Made by a program: the position numbers and the translations under genes. Positions 29,549 through 36,369 of a stretch of DNA of 64,000 nt are shown piece by piece; the first letter of the stretch is position 1; the number at the start of each line of letters is the position of its first letter. Source of the DNA: Aureispira sp050633105 (lineage in GTDB: Bacteria; Bacteroidota; Bacteroidia; Chitinophagales; Saprospiraceae). Below the pieces are notes generated by a model. It did no database searches, was not told where the DNA came from, and worked only from the letters and a program-made list of their open reading frames with translations. Location of the stretch: positions 196,923-260,922 of the forward strand of contig JBOEFW010000053.1 in assembly GCA_050633105.1 (NCBI GenBank). The letters run 5' to 3'.

Positions 29549-30099
29549 CAGTCAGCAGGATTAATTAACGCATAGCGCCAGTGATCACGCCAAGCACCAT
29601 CTATTTTCAAAACAGCTTTAGAAAGCCCTTCTTGTTGAAAGCCTAGTTTTTCTACCACCCGTATTGATGCTTGGTTGGGAGGCATAATATAAGCGTTGAT
29701 TCGATGCAAATGTAAATAGTCAAAAACATAGCGATTTCCTTCACAAAGTGCTTCCGTAATTAAGCCCTTGCTTGTATCCTCTGCATTCATCTGATACCCC
29801 ACAAAACACGATTGCAGATTCCCTCGCTCAATTTTAGTATAATTAATTCGCCCAAGGAGTCGATTAGAACGCCGCCCCAACACCAATAAAGGCAAGGTAT
29901 GTCCTTTTAAGTATTGTTGCAACAGTTGGGTTGTATGTTCTGTAATAAAATCTAATTCAAAACGCCGTGTCGCATATGTAGGCAACCAGGCCTTAAAAAA
30001 AGCCTTGTTATTCACATAATAACGCTGTATGCTGTGGCTATCATTGGGGTGCGGAAGCCGTAACCGACAATGGTTGGTTACTAATTCAACAGAGTGCAT
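29548..30099 (-). CDS. GNAT N-acetyltransferase, RimJ/RimL type
   Basis: A 183-residue GCN5-related acetyltransferase of the RimJ/RimL branch, which acetylates N-termini of ribosomal proteins or small amines. Recognisable parts are the opening LRLPHPNDSHSIQRYY, the central strand CFVGYQMNAEDTSKGLITEAL (acetyl-CoA-binding region just after) and the C-terminal NQASIRVVEKLGFQQEGL. The true substrate cannot be inferred. It lies 10 bases downstream of the cytochrome c gene and overlaps the deacetylase gene by one base, so the three probably form one transcript even though their functions look unrelated. Confidence 0.85.
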   Translation of the reverse strand: MHSVELVTNHCRLRLPHPNDSHSIQRYYVNNKAFFKAWLPTYATRRFELDFITEHTTQLLQQYLKGHTLPLLVLGRRSNRLLGRINYTKIERGNLQSCFVGYQMNAEDTSKGLITEALCEGNRYVFDYLHLHRINAYIMPPNQASIRVVEKLGFQQEGLSKAVLKIDGAWRDHWRYALINPAD

Positions 30100-30109
30100 A
30101 AGACAAAGG

Positions 30110-30475
30110 TTATAACTTCATAGTAAATTGAACGACGGCCTCAATCTCTTCTGGTGTCATCATATCTTCAAAAGCAGGCATAATATTCCGCCCATAAGTG
30201 ACCACTTCTATTCGCTGGGCAACATTAAGAGGCGATTCTGGCAAAAGCTTCGCGCCATTATTTCCCATTCTACCATTGGCGCCGTGACAAGTGACACAAC
30301 GTTCTCTATACAATAAAGCGCCTGAAGGTCCATTCTCTTTATTTTCTTTCCCTTCTTCTGTAGCAACAGTAGAAGGAGTAGAGGTAGTAGGGGGAGTAGG
30401 GGGAGTAGAGGTAGAAGGATCACAGGCTATTAAAAAAATAGTTAATAGCGCTAATAAAACTACAATCTTATACAT
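30110..30475 (-). CDS. c-type cytochrome lipoprotein
   Basis: A 121-residue exported monohaem cytochrome c. Starting at the ATG at 30473-30475, residues 1-17 form a lipoprotein signal ending LLTIFLIAC, with the lipid-modified Cys at 18. Residues 20-50 are a Thr/Pro-rich then Lys/Glu linker, encoded by a simple TCTACTCCC-like repeat. Haem attachment is CVTCH at 60-64, and the likely axial Met lies in YGRNIMPAFE. The compact domain ends EEIEAVVQFTMKL, as in class I cytochromes. An upstream ATG would add 26 residues before the signal and is unlikely. It probably anchors in a membrane and passes electrons in the periplasm; partner unknown. Confidence 0.88.
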   Translation of the reverse strand: MYKIVVLLALLTIFLIACDPSTSTPPTPPTTSTPSTVATEEGKENKENGPSGALLYRERCVTCHGANGRMGNNGAKLLPESPLNVAQRIEVVTYGRNIMPAFEDMMTPEEIEAVVQFTMKL

Positions 30476-30670
30476 GTTTTTATTTTTATCGGGAACTCTT
30501 AAATGGTGTTCCGCATTAATTATTATATTGAAAGAGCGAAAAATGCACAACAATCAACTTTTCTAAAGAAAGCAGATAGTAGTGCTTTCATCACTATAAA
30601 ACTATTAATAATTAGGTAGAGTTCGCCCAGCTACTTTTATTTATAACGCTTCTAAAATAACGACCTTCAT

Positions 30671-31630
30671 ATGAGTCCATCCATCGTGATTTTAATCATA
30701 GCAGCGCTCCTGCTGTTCTTCCTTTTCTTTTCCACTGTAAAAGTTGTACAAGAAAAAAGCGCTAAAATTGTTCAACGATTTGGTAGCTTTAGTCGAATAC
30801 TACATCCTGGAATTAACTTTTGTGTTCCCTTCTTAGAAACAGTTGCGGGAACAGTGAATCTAAAAGTACAACAATTAGACATTCATATTGAAACCAAGAC
30901 CAAAGATGATGTTTTTGTGAAGTTGCAAGTCTCCGTGCATGTCCAGATTATGCGCAATAAAGTCAGAGAAGCCTTCTATGAATTAGATGATCCTTATAGT
31001 CAAATCTCGTCTTATATTTTTGATACCGTTCGTGCAGAAGTTCCAAAATTAGAATTGGATGATGTCTTCTCTCGTAAAGATGATATTGCAACGGCTGTAA
31101 AACATGAATTGTCAGAGCACATGGAAAAGTATGGTTACAGGATTGTACAAACACTAATTACTGATATTGATCCAGATGCACTCGTAAAAGAATCAATGAA
31201 CAGAATTAATGCGGCTAAACGTAACAAAGAAGCCATCTTTGAAGATGCAGAAGGACGTAAAATTGCACGCATCAAAGACGCAGAAGCCGACAAAGAATCC
31301 AAGCGTTTACAAGGAGAGGGAGTTGCCGACCAGCGTCTGGCAATCATCAAAGGATTTGCAGATTCTGTAGAAGATTTCAGCAATACACTCAATGATGTAT
31401 CGCCCATAGAAATCATGCAATTTGTTTTATTGACACAACATTATGATACCATCAAAGATATTGGAGAGAAAAACAGTTCTATTATTGTTCCTTATTCTCC
31501 TGGCACTTTGCAAAACCTGCAACAACAATTAATGGAAGGAAATCTAATGGCTGATGAAATTAACCGCCTCAGTCGTGAATCTTCTAAGATTCCACAGAAA
31601 GATAAAATTGGTTTGGATAAACTAAAATAA
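30671..31630 (+). CDS. SPFH-domain membrane protein (stomatin/HIR-like)
   Basis: A 319-residue SPFH (stomatin/prohibitin/flotillin/HflK) protein. One N-terminal membrane anchor (about 4-22, IVILIIAALLLFFLFF) is followed by KVVQEKSAKIVQRFGSFSRILHPGINFCVPF, the classical SPFH start. The SPFH domain runs to about 190 and is followed by an Ala/Glu/Lys-rich coiled coil (NAAKRNKEAIFEDAEGRKIA). The proportions and GINFCVPF wording resemble plant HIR-type proteins more than HflK. Such proteins form membrane microdomain rings and often modulate proteases; no NfeD or protease partner is adjacent. Single gene with a strong terminator. Confidence 0.9.
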   Translation: MSPSIVILIIAALLLFFLFFSTVKVVQEKSAKIVQRFGSFSRILHPGINFCVPFLETVAGTVNLKVQQLDIHIETKTKDDVFVKLQVSVHVQIMRNKVREAFYELDDPYSQISSYIFDTVRAEVPKLELDDVFSRKDDIATAVKHELSEHMEKYGYRIVQTLITDIDPDALVKESMNRINAAKRNKEAIFEDAEGRKIARIKDAEADKESKRLQGEGVADQRLAIIKGFADSVEDFSNTLNDVSPIEIMQFVLLTQHYDTIKDIGEKNSSIIVPYSPGTLQNLQQQLMEGNLMADEINRLSRESSKIPQKDKIGLDKLK

Positions 31631-31656
31631 CAAACCGCCTACTAATTACCAATCGT

Positions 31657-31694
31657 AAAAAGCCTACTTTCCCGATAGAGAAAAGTAGGCTTTT
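31657..31694 (+). terminator. Intrinsic terminator of the SPFH gene
   Basis: AAAAGCCTACTTT at 31657-31669 pairs perfectly with AAAGTAGGCTTTT at 31682-31694; a T-rich tail follows. It starts 26 bases after the SPFH stop. Confidence 0.93.
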
Positions 31695-31856
31695 CTTATT
31701 CTAAAAGTAATTTATTTACATAAAAGCAAATCAAAAATAGGCGTTTTATTCAAAATAAAAGATGTACTAACTTCTATTGTAGTGACACTTTTTTAAAAAA
31801 AGGCAAAAAAAAACCGCTGTTTTAAGAGCCGTTTTACATCATATTTGCGTCAGAAG

Positions 31857-31916
31857 TGGACAAATGTCCGTTTTCGAGTATCAAATGTCCGTTTTCAAGT
31901 AAGGATTGTCCGTTTT
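31857..31916 (+). promoter_or_regulatory. Three direct repeats at exact 21-bp period (operator-like)
   Basis: TGTCCGTTTT occurs at 31865-31874, 31886-31895 and 31907-31916, exactly 21 bp apart; the first two copies share the longer AAATGTCCGTTTTC. The first copy also forms a small palindrome, GGACA-AA-TGTCC (31857-31868). A repeat about every two helical turns is the arrangement bound by LytTR-type response regulators. The third repeat ends 18 bases before a TATCTTAG element, a sensible place for an activator. The binding protein is inference. Confidence 0.55.
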
Positions 31917-31934
31917 GAATGCTTAAGATTTACT

Positions 31935-31942
31935 TATCTTAG
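31935..31942 (+). promoter_or_regulatory. Possible -7 element downstream of the 21-bp repeats
   Basis: TATCTTAG differs from the Bacteroidota TAnnTTTG consensus by one base. No independent TTTG upstream element is present at the right spacing; the third direct repeat occupies that place. That is consistent with activator dependence but does not prove it. Confidence 0.35.
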
Positions 31943-32012
31943 CGATACAGAAACTGATACCCACAACCTTGATCCTGTAATTCATTTATTCATTTAGTAA
32001 ATTCACGTCCCA

Positions 32013-32087
32013 ATGTTTGCTGTCTATCTAACTGTTCTTTCCCAGAATTACCAACGTATCTTTAACCGTAAAAAACAGAACTCCTAA
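32013..32087 (+). CDS. Possible 24-residue peptide
   Basis: ATG-to-TAA frame of 25 codons, encoding a peptide that starts MFAVYLTVLSQN and ends with the basic segment RIFNRKKQNS. It would be the only translated product of the short transcript predicted from about 31950 to 32112, and its stop lies inside the terminator-like hairpin. Hydrophobic start and basic end are suggestive of a small membrane-active or signalling peptide, but a frame this short can arise by chance. Confidence 0.2.
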   Translation: MFAVYLTVLSQNYQRIFNRKKQNS

Positions 32088-32112
32088 AAGTTTGGGAGCC
32101 CCCTACTGTTTT
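32072..32112 (+). terminator. Possible terminator of the short transcript
   Basis: Outer arms AAAACAG (32072-32078) and CTGTTTT (32106-32112) pair perfectly; inner CTCC / GGGAG pairing is interrupted by an asymmetric C-rich bulge. AATTTATTT follows. A weaker terminator than others in the window. Confidence 0.45.
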
Positions 32113-32268
32113 AATTTATTTGCCCTGACCAGAATAAATCTATAATTGGTGGATACTAAGTTATTCATCAATTACTAAGCCATACCTTCAACTTTACTCC
32201 ATTAATAATAAGTTTTTTTCCCTTTTAGCAGTCCCTGCTAATTGAAAGCTTAGAGTTTGTTTAAAATT

Positions 32269-32315
32269 NNNNNNNNNNNNNNNNNNNNNNNNNNNNNNNN
32301 NNNNNNNNNNNNNNN
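32269..32315. other. Sequence gap (47 N)
   Basis: A run of 47 N interrupts the sequence. The flanks, GTTTAAAATT on the left and AAAAAATTTAAAC on the right, are partly inverted copies (GTTTAAA / TTTAAAC), so the missing bases may form a hairpin, perhaps the terminator of the PAP2 gene. The true length is unknown. Confidence 0.95.
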
Positions 32316-32399
32316 AAAAAATTTAAACTTGCTCTTATTATTATAAAGCCCTATTTATTAGGTTAACTATTCTTAGTTACTGTTTGTCTCTAAAGGCAG

Positions 32400-33128
32400 T
32401 TAGTTTTTTTCTCTCCCCCAGTGCAACCGTCGATTGGTAAAAGAAGGCGACAAGGCAGCATGTCCCCAATAAACGACTAAAGCAATTAGAAAGCCTGTGA
32501 GCATTCCCGTAGTCACATCTTTTAAGAAGTGTTGTACTAAATACATTCGAGACAATCCCACTAACGCCGCTAAGAGCAAACAAAACATCTTTGCCCATTT
32601 ATTGGGCACAAAGAAGGCAATAAGTGTATAGAAAGCAAAAGCAGAAGTGGTATGCCCAGAAGGAAAGCTTGTTGTCCAGCCATCCAATAGTTCTACATCA
32701 GGAATATAGTTGGGCAAATCGGGTTTCTCAAGCAAGTTGTTAAAATAACGCTTGGGGCGTTCATGCTCAAAGAAGATCTTGAGTCCTTGGCTAACAATCA
32801 AGACCAAGGCCGCATTAACAAAAATGGCCAAACTCCGAGAGTAACTTACAAACAATAAGACAATCGTAGCACAAACGTACACGTACCCCTCCCCTATATA
32901 AGTACAATAAAGAAAAAAACTGTTCAGAAAATCGGTTCTATTATTAGCAAAAAAGAGAATCACTCCACCCTTATCAATAACACCAAACAGCAAATAACAA
33001 GCAACGCCCCACAACAACAAAAAGCCGCCTACATACCAACGGTTTTCAACAACAAATGTATCAATTTTTGCCTGTAGATAACGATTCTCGCGCGTCAGCG
33101 CCGTGGCTGTATTTTCTTGTTTTCTCAT
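32400..33128 (-). CDS. PAP2-family phosphatase, membrane-bound
   Basis: A 242-residue type 2 phosphatidic-acid-phosphatase-like enzyme, expected to dephosphorylate lipid phosphates such as undecaprenyl pyrophosphate at the outer face of the inner membrane. The tripartite active site is complete: K-x6-RP (KIFFEHERP, 117-124), PSGHT (156-160) and SR-x5-H-x3-D (193-204). About five to six membrane segments surround it (for example VGGFLLLWGVACYLLFG and MFCLLLAALVG). Its ATG overlaps the stop of the LptF/G gene by one base (TAATG), so the two are co-translated; both handle envelope lipids. Exact substrate is not determinable. Confidence 0.9.
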   Translation of the reverse strand: MRKQENTATALTRENRYLQAKIDTFVVENRWYVGGFLLLWGVACYLLFGVIDKGGVILFFANNRTDFLNSFFLYCTYIGEGYVYVCATIVLLFVSYSRSLAIFVNAALVLIVSQGLKIFFEHERPKRYFNNLLEKPDLPNYIPDVELLDGWTTSFPSGHTTSAFAFYTLIAFFVPNKWAKMFCLLLAALVGLSRMYLVQHFLKDVTTGMLTGFLIALVVYWGHAALSPSFTNRRLHWGREKN

Positions 33129-34726
33129 TACAACTGCTTTTTCTTAGAGAACAAGGTCTTTAAGGCAGCAAAAAGACGTTGTATTTTATCCAAACTGATA
33201 ATTCTAGCATCGTACAAAGCCATATACGTCAATAAAATGCCAAAAGGTGCCAACACTACATTAGGCAACCAAGAGCCAATCCAAACGGTAATAGAACTAC
33301 TTTTAGCCAAACGCTCTCCAACCAAATAAAAAACAAAGAAGGTCATAAAGAAACTCAAGGCCACCAAAATCGGCCATCCAAAACCACCTTTTCTGATAAT
33401 CGCCCCCATTGGTGCTCCTATAAATAAAAAGAGCAAACAAGCCAAGGCATAAGAGAGTTTCTGGTGCACTTCGTTTTCATGCTCTGCATGCATCCGACGA
33501 TTGGTTTTTAAATACGTCTTCAAACCCGATGCTTGTCCTTTTATATTTTGACAAAAGCCAACCGCACGTTGATAAATATATTCTTTCTTAGTAGGAGGAA
33601 TTAAGGTATAAAAATGCTCTAAATCTGGATCAATCACTAAATCAGGCATTTTCTTAACAGCAGGAGGATAATAATGCTTCAAATGTCGAGCAGAATTAGG
33701 AGGCAAAGTATCTTGTTGTGCTAAGGTTAAGCCATCTCGACGAAAATGGAACATTCCATCAGCATTGCGTTTTAAAAGCTCATAGCGCTCTTGACGCCGC
33801 TTGTACAAAGAATCTATAGCTCGAAGCAGTTGCTGGGTTGTTAATAAACTATAGTGCCCCTTGAATAAATCCTTGTCCGTTTGGTTGAATTCAAACTCGC
33901 TCATGTCAAACAAAGTAGTGTACGAATCAAAATTCATCTCAATGTGTGGATACGCCATTGGACGGTCCGATTCTGGATCTAACTCTTCATACCGTGTTCC
34001 ATTCTCCAATTTCACCACCAAATAACTGCGTCGTACGCTGGTATCTTTCAAAACAGTGGTATCAGAATTGTTTTCCTTGATTGGGATTTTAATCGTGGTC
34101 TTTGTCGTGTCTTTGGTATAAAATAGTTTCCCTTTTACGGCATTGGTTTGCCCTTTGTAACCTGCAGTTGTTGTGTGGTCATAAATCTTCACACCTTCAA
34201 GTACCTTCCCGTTTCCCGCCTTTTTCTGCACATAAATAGAAACCTTCTGAAAATCATCATTAAACTGCCCTTCCTTAAAAGAAAGCGCTGGCTTTTGATT
34301 TCTAATATCGTGTAACGTAGATTTAAATTTCAGTGCCGTAATGGGAATAAGGCGGTCAGAAAATAAAAAGGAAATGCCAGAGAGACAGAACGCAAAGAAA
34401 ATTAAGGGCAACATGATCCGAAAAAGAGACAAGCCTGCGGATTTCATCGTTGCCAACTCATAATGCTCCGCCAAATTCCCCAAGGTCATCACAGAAGCGA
34501 TCAGTACCCCAAAAACCATTGCCCTTGGAATCATTGCCAAAGACTGGTAGAACAGCAATTCTAAAATAATAGAAATATCGACCCCCTTTCCTATGATATC
34601 ATCAATATACTTCCACAAGAATTGCATATTAAAGATAAACATAGCCACCAATGTCCAAATCAATAATGGTGGAATAAAACTGCGAACAAGGAGTTGATCT
34701 ATTTTTTTCAAGGTGGGTACAAACAT
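33128..34726 (-). CDS. LptF/LptG-family permease (LPS export)
   Basis: A 532-residue YjgP/YjgQ-family inner-membrane permease of the lipopolysaccharide export ABC system. It has three N-terminal membrane segments (about 18-35, 55-80, 100-125) with the family motif LPPLLIW-like start and ELATMKSAGLSLFRI (the coupling-helix region). A long periplasmic jelly-roll domain (about 130-420) is followed by three C-terminal segments (YALACLLFLFIGAPMGAIIRKGGFG). The periplasmic part is longer than in E. coli LptF/G, as is usual in Bacteroidota. LptF and LptG cannot be told apart from this copy alone; the ATPase LptB is not in the window. Translationally coupled to the PAP2 gene. Confidence 0.9.
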   Translation of the reverse strand: MFVPTLKKIDQLLVRSFIPPLLIWTLVAMFIFNMQFLWKYIDDIIGKGVDISIILELLFYQSLAMIPRAMVFGVLIASVMTLGNLAEHYELATMKSAGLSLFRIMLPLIFFAFCLSGISFLFSDRLIPITALKFKSTLHDIRNQKPALSFKEGQFNDDFQKVSIYVQKKAGNGKVLEGVKIYDHTTTAGYKGQTNAVKGKLFYTKDTTKTTIKIPIKENNSDTTVLKDTSVRRSYLVVKLENGTRYEELDPESDRPMAYPHIEMNFDSYTTLFDMSEFEFNQTDKDLFKGHYSLLTTQQLLRAIDSLYKRRQERYELLKRNADGMFHFRRDGLTLAQQDTLPPNSARHLKHYYPPAVKKMPDLVIDPDLEHFYTLIPPTKKEYIYQRAVGFCQNIKGQASGLKTYLKTNRRMHAEHENEVHQKLSYALACLLFLFIGAPMGAIIRKGGFGWPILVALSFFMTFFVFYLVGERLAKSSSITVWIGSWLPNVVLAPFGILLTYMALYDARIISLDKIQRLFAALKTLFSKKKQL

Positions 34727-34948
34727 TTTGATGCTGACAACTACTCCATGTAGCTATGAGGAGTAATATACTAAAAAGCTATTTTGGGCCGAACTGTTGG
34801 GGCTGCTTTTGCATAATTTTAAATAATAGACGAGACAATAAGACAGAACGTTGTAAGCAACTGGTTTTTATTCCCACTCATAAGAAGCCTTTTAGAGCAA
34901 AAATTTAGTGCCCTCTATTAGACCTAACAAACATTGTGCTCCAAAAAT

Positions 34949-35302
34949 TTAAGCGTTTGATAAGTAACCTTTCAGCGCTTCTACAGTTTTCTTAGCATTC
35001 CCCACAAAAATAGTGTCTTCCAATACAAATACAGGCCGCTTTAGAAACGTATAGTGCTCTAATAACAAGGCTTTATATTCCTCTTCTGTTAGGTTTTTAT
35101 CTTTTAAACCTTGCTCTTTATACTTGGTTGCTCTTCTATTAATCAACGATTCGTACGAGCCCGACAAGGCTGCCAATTGTTCTACCTCTTCTACCGTCAA
35201 GGCTTGTTTTTTGACATCTTGTACCTCCATCGTGCTGCTATCGACTTCTGATAAAATACGCTTACATGTATTGCACGTTCCCAAAATATATACTTTTTTC
35301 AT
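34949..35302 (-). CDS. ArsC/Spx-family thioredoxin-fold protein
   Basis: A 117-residue member of the arsenate reductase ArsC / Spx / YffB family. Starting at the ATG at 35300-35302, the active-site CxxC lies at 10-13 (GTCNTCKRI). The central YESLINRRATKYKEQGL and the C-terminal KRPVFVLEDTIFVGN are family-typical and contain the substrate Arg candidates. Members may reduce arsenate, act as glutathione-dependent reductases or bind RNA polymerase (Spx); with no ars operon around, the role is unsettled. An upstream in-frame ATG would add 11 residues before the normal KKVYIL start. Confidence 0.82.
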   Translation of the reverse strand: MKKVYILGTCNTCKRILSEVDSSTMEVQDVKKQALTVEEVEQLAALSGSYESLINRRATKYKEQGLKDKNLTEEEYKALLLEHYTFLKRPVFVLEDTIFVGNAKKTVEALKGYLSNA

Positions 35303-35345
35303 TTTATTTCTTAGTTCTAGTAATACCCCATTCAACAGGTAAAAT

Positions 35346-35379
35346 AAAAATGGTCTCTACTGCTTAGAGTAAAGACCAT
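35346..35379 (-). terminator. Intrinsic terminator of map
   Basis: On the minus strand ATGGTCTTTACTCT pairs with AGTAGAGACCAT around loop AAGC, followed by TTTTTATTTT. It begins 27 bases after the map stop codon and separates map from the ArsC-like gene. Confidence 0.85.
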
Positions 35380-35405
35380 GCTCTATGTTAGGACTACTTA
35401 ATGGC

Positions 35406-36206
35406 TTAAGCAGTAATTCCTTTTTTAGCTAATGCTTCTTTGACATAATCAAAAGTAGACAACAGTTCTGGTTGACCATTTACAATGGCCACATCGTGCT
35501 CAAAATGAGCAGAAGCTTTTCCATCTCTGGTTACAATGGTCCAACCATCCGACAATTGCTTTACTTTTGCTGTTCCTAAATTGATCATAGGTTCAATCGC
35601 AAGCACCATTCCATCTTTTAGCATCTTTCCTCGGCCTCTACGTCCAAAGTTAGGCACCTGTGGCTCTTCGTGCAAGTCTCGTCCTAAACCATGCCCAACC
35701 AATTCTTTAACCACGCCATAACCATGTTTCTCCGTGTGTTGCTGAATCGCAAAACCAATATCACCTACTCGATTTCCTGGACGACATTGCTCCACACCTA
35801 AGTATAAACTCTCTAGTGTAATATCTAACATTTTCTTGACTTTAGGATCTACATTCCCTACAGCAAAAGTGTAGGCGTGATCTCCAAAAAAGCCATTCAT
35901 AAAAACGCCACAATCCACAGAAACCACATCGCCATCTTGGATCGCACGATCACTGGGCATTCCATGGACAACCGCTTCATTAATGCTGACCATAATGGTA
36001 TGTGGGTATTCATACATTCCTAAAAACCCTGGCTTTCCTCCATTATCACGAATAAATTCTTCTGCCATTTTATCTAACTCCAAACCTGTCACCCCTGGCA
36101 CCATATGTTCGGCTATTAGTCCCAATGTTTTGGATACCATCAATGCACTTTCGCGCATCAGTTCTATTTCTTCTTTTGTCTTATAAATGATTGACTTACT
36201 GCCCAT
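35406..36206 (-). CDS. map: Methionine aminopeptidase, type I
   Basis: Removes the initiator Met from nascent proteins; 266 residues, standard for type I without an N-terminal extension. The pita-bread metalloprotease ligands are all visible: His81 (EAVVHGMP), Asp98 (SVDCGVF), Asp109 (FFGDHAYTF), His172 (VGHGLGRDLHEEP, with His179), Glu205 (LAIEPM) and Glu236 (HFEHDVAI). ATG start at 36206 gives MGSKSIIYKTKEEIELMRESA, the expected N-terminus. It stands alone instead of in a ribosomal-protein operon, which suggests it may not be the only copy in the genome; that is inference. Confidence 0.96.
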   Translation of the reverse strand: MGSKSIIYKTKEEIELMRESALMVSKTLGLIAEHMVPGVTGLELDKMAEEFIRDNGGKPGFLGMYEYPHTIMVSINEAVVHGMPSDRAIQDGDVVSVDCGVFMNGFFGDHAYTFAVGNVDPKVKKMLDITLESLYLGVEQCRPGNRVGDIGFAIQQHTEKHGYGVVKELVGHGLGRDLHEEPQVPNFGRRGRGKMLKDGMVLAIEPMINLGTAKVKQLSDGWTIVTRDGKASAHFEHDVAIVNGQPELLSTFDYVKEALAKKGITA

Positions 36207-36369
36207 GTTTGTTTTTTTAGTCTATATAACATCCCCTTACTTAGAATGGAAGGACAAAAATAAGGATTTGTAAGAGAAAGCAGGGCTTTTATGGCAAATT
36301 ATTACGAAGAGACACCATAGAGGTTCTTACAATCTATCTTTTTAAGAGAAAAAGTAGGCTCTAAAACGG

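Larger units (their letters stand above)
31631..32399. other. Gene-poor region with direct repeats, possible short transcript and gap
   Basis: This 769-base stretch lies between the convergent SPFH (plus) and PAP2 (minus) genes. In order it holds the SPFH terminator, three 21-bp-period direct repeats, a promoter-like element, a 24-codon frame, a terminator-like hairpin and an assembly gap of 47 N. No known RNA family is recognised. It is the most structured non-coding stretch in the window. Confidence 0.6.

Noticed and set aside
30291..30566. Plus-strand 91-codon frame antisense to the cytochrome c gene
   Set aside because: Its Gly/Val repeat simply mirrors the Thr/Pro linker repeat of the real gene.
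31857..31916. CRISPR array
   Set aside because: Only three 10-14 base repeats with 7-11 base spacers; far too short for repeat and spacer lengths, and no cas genes.
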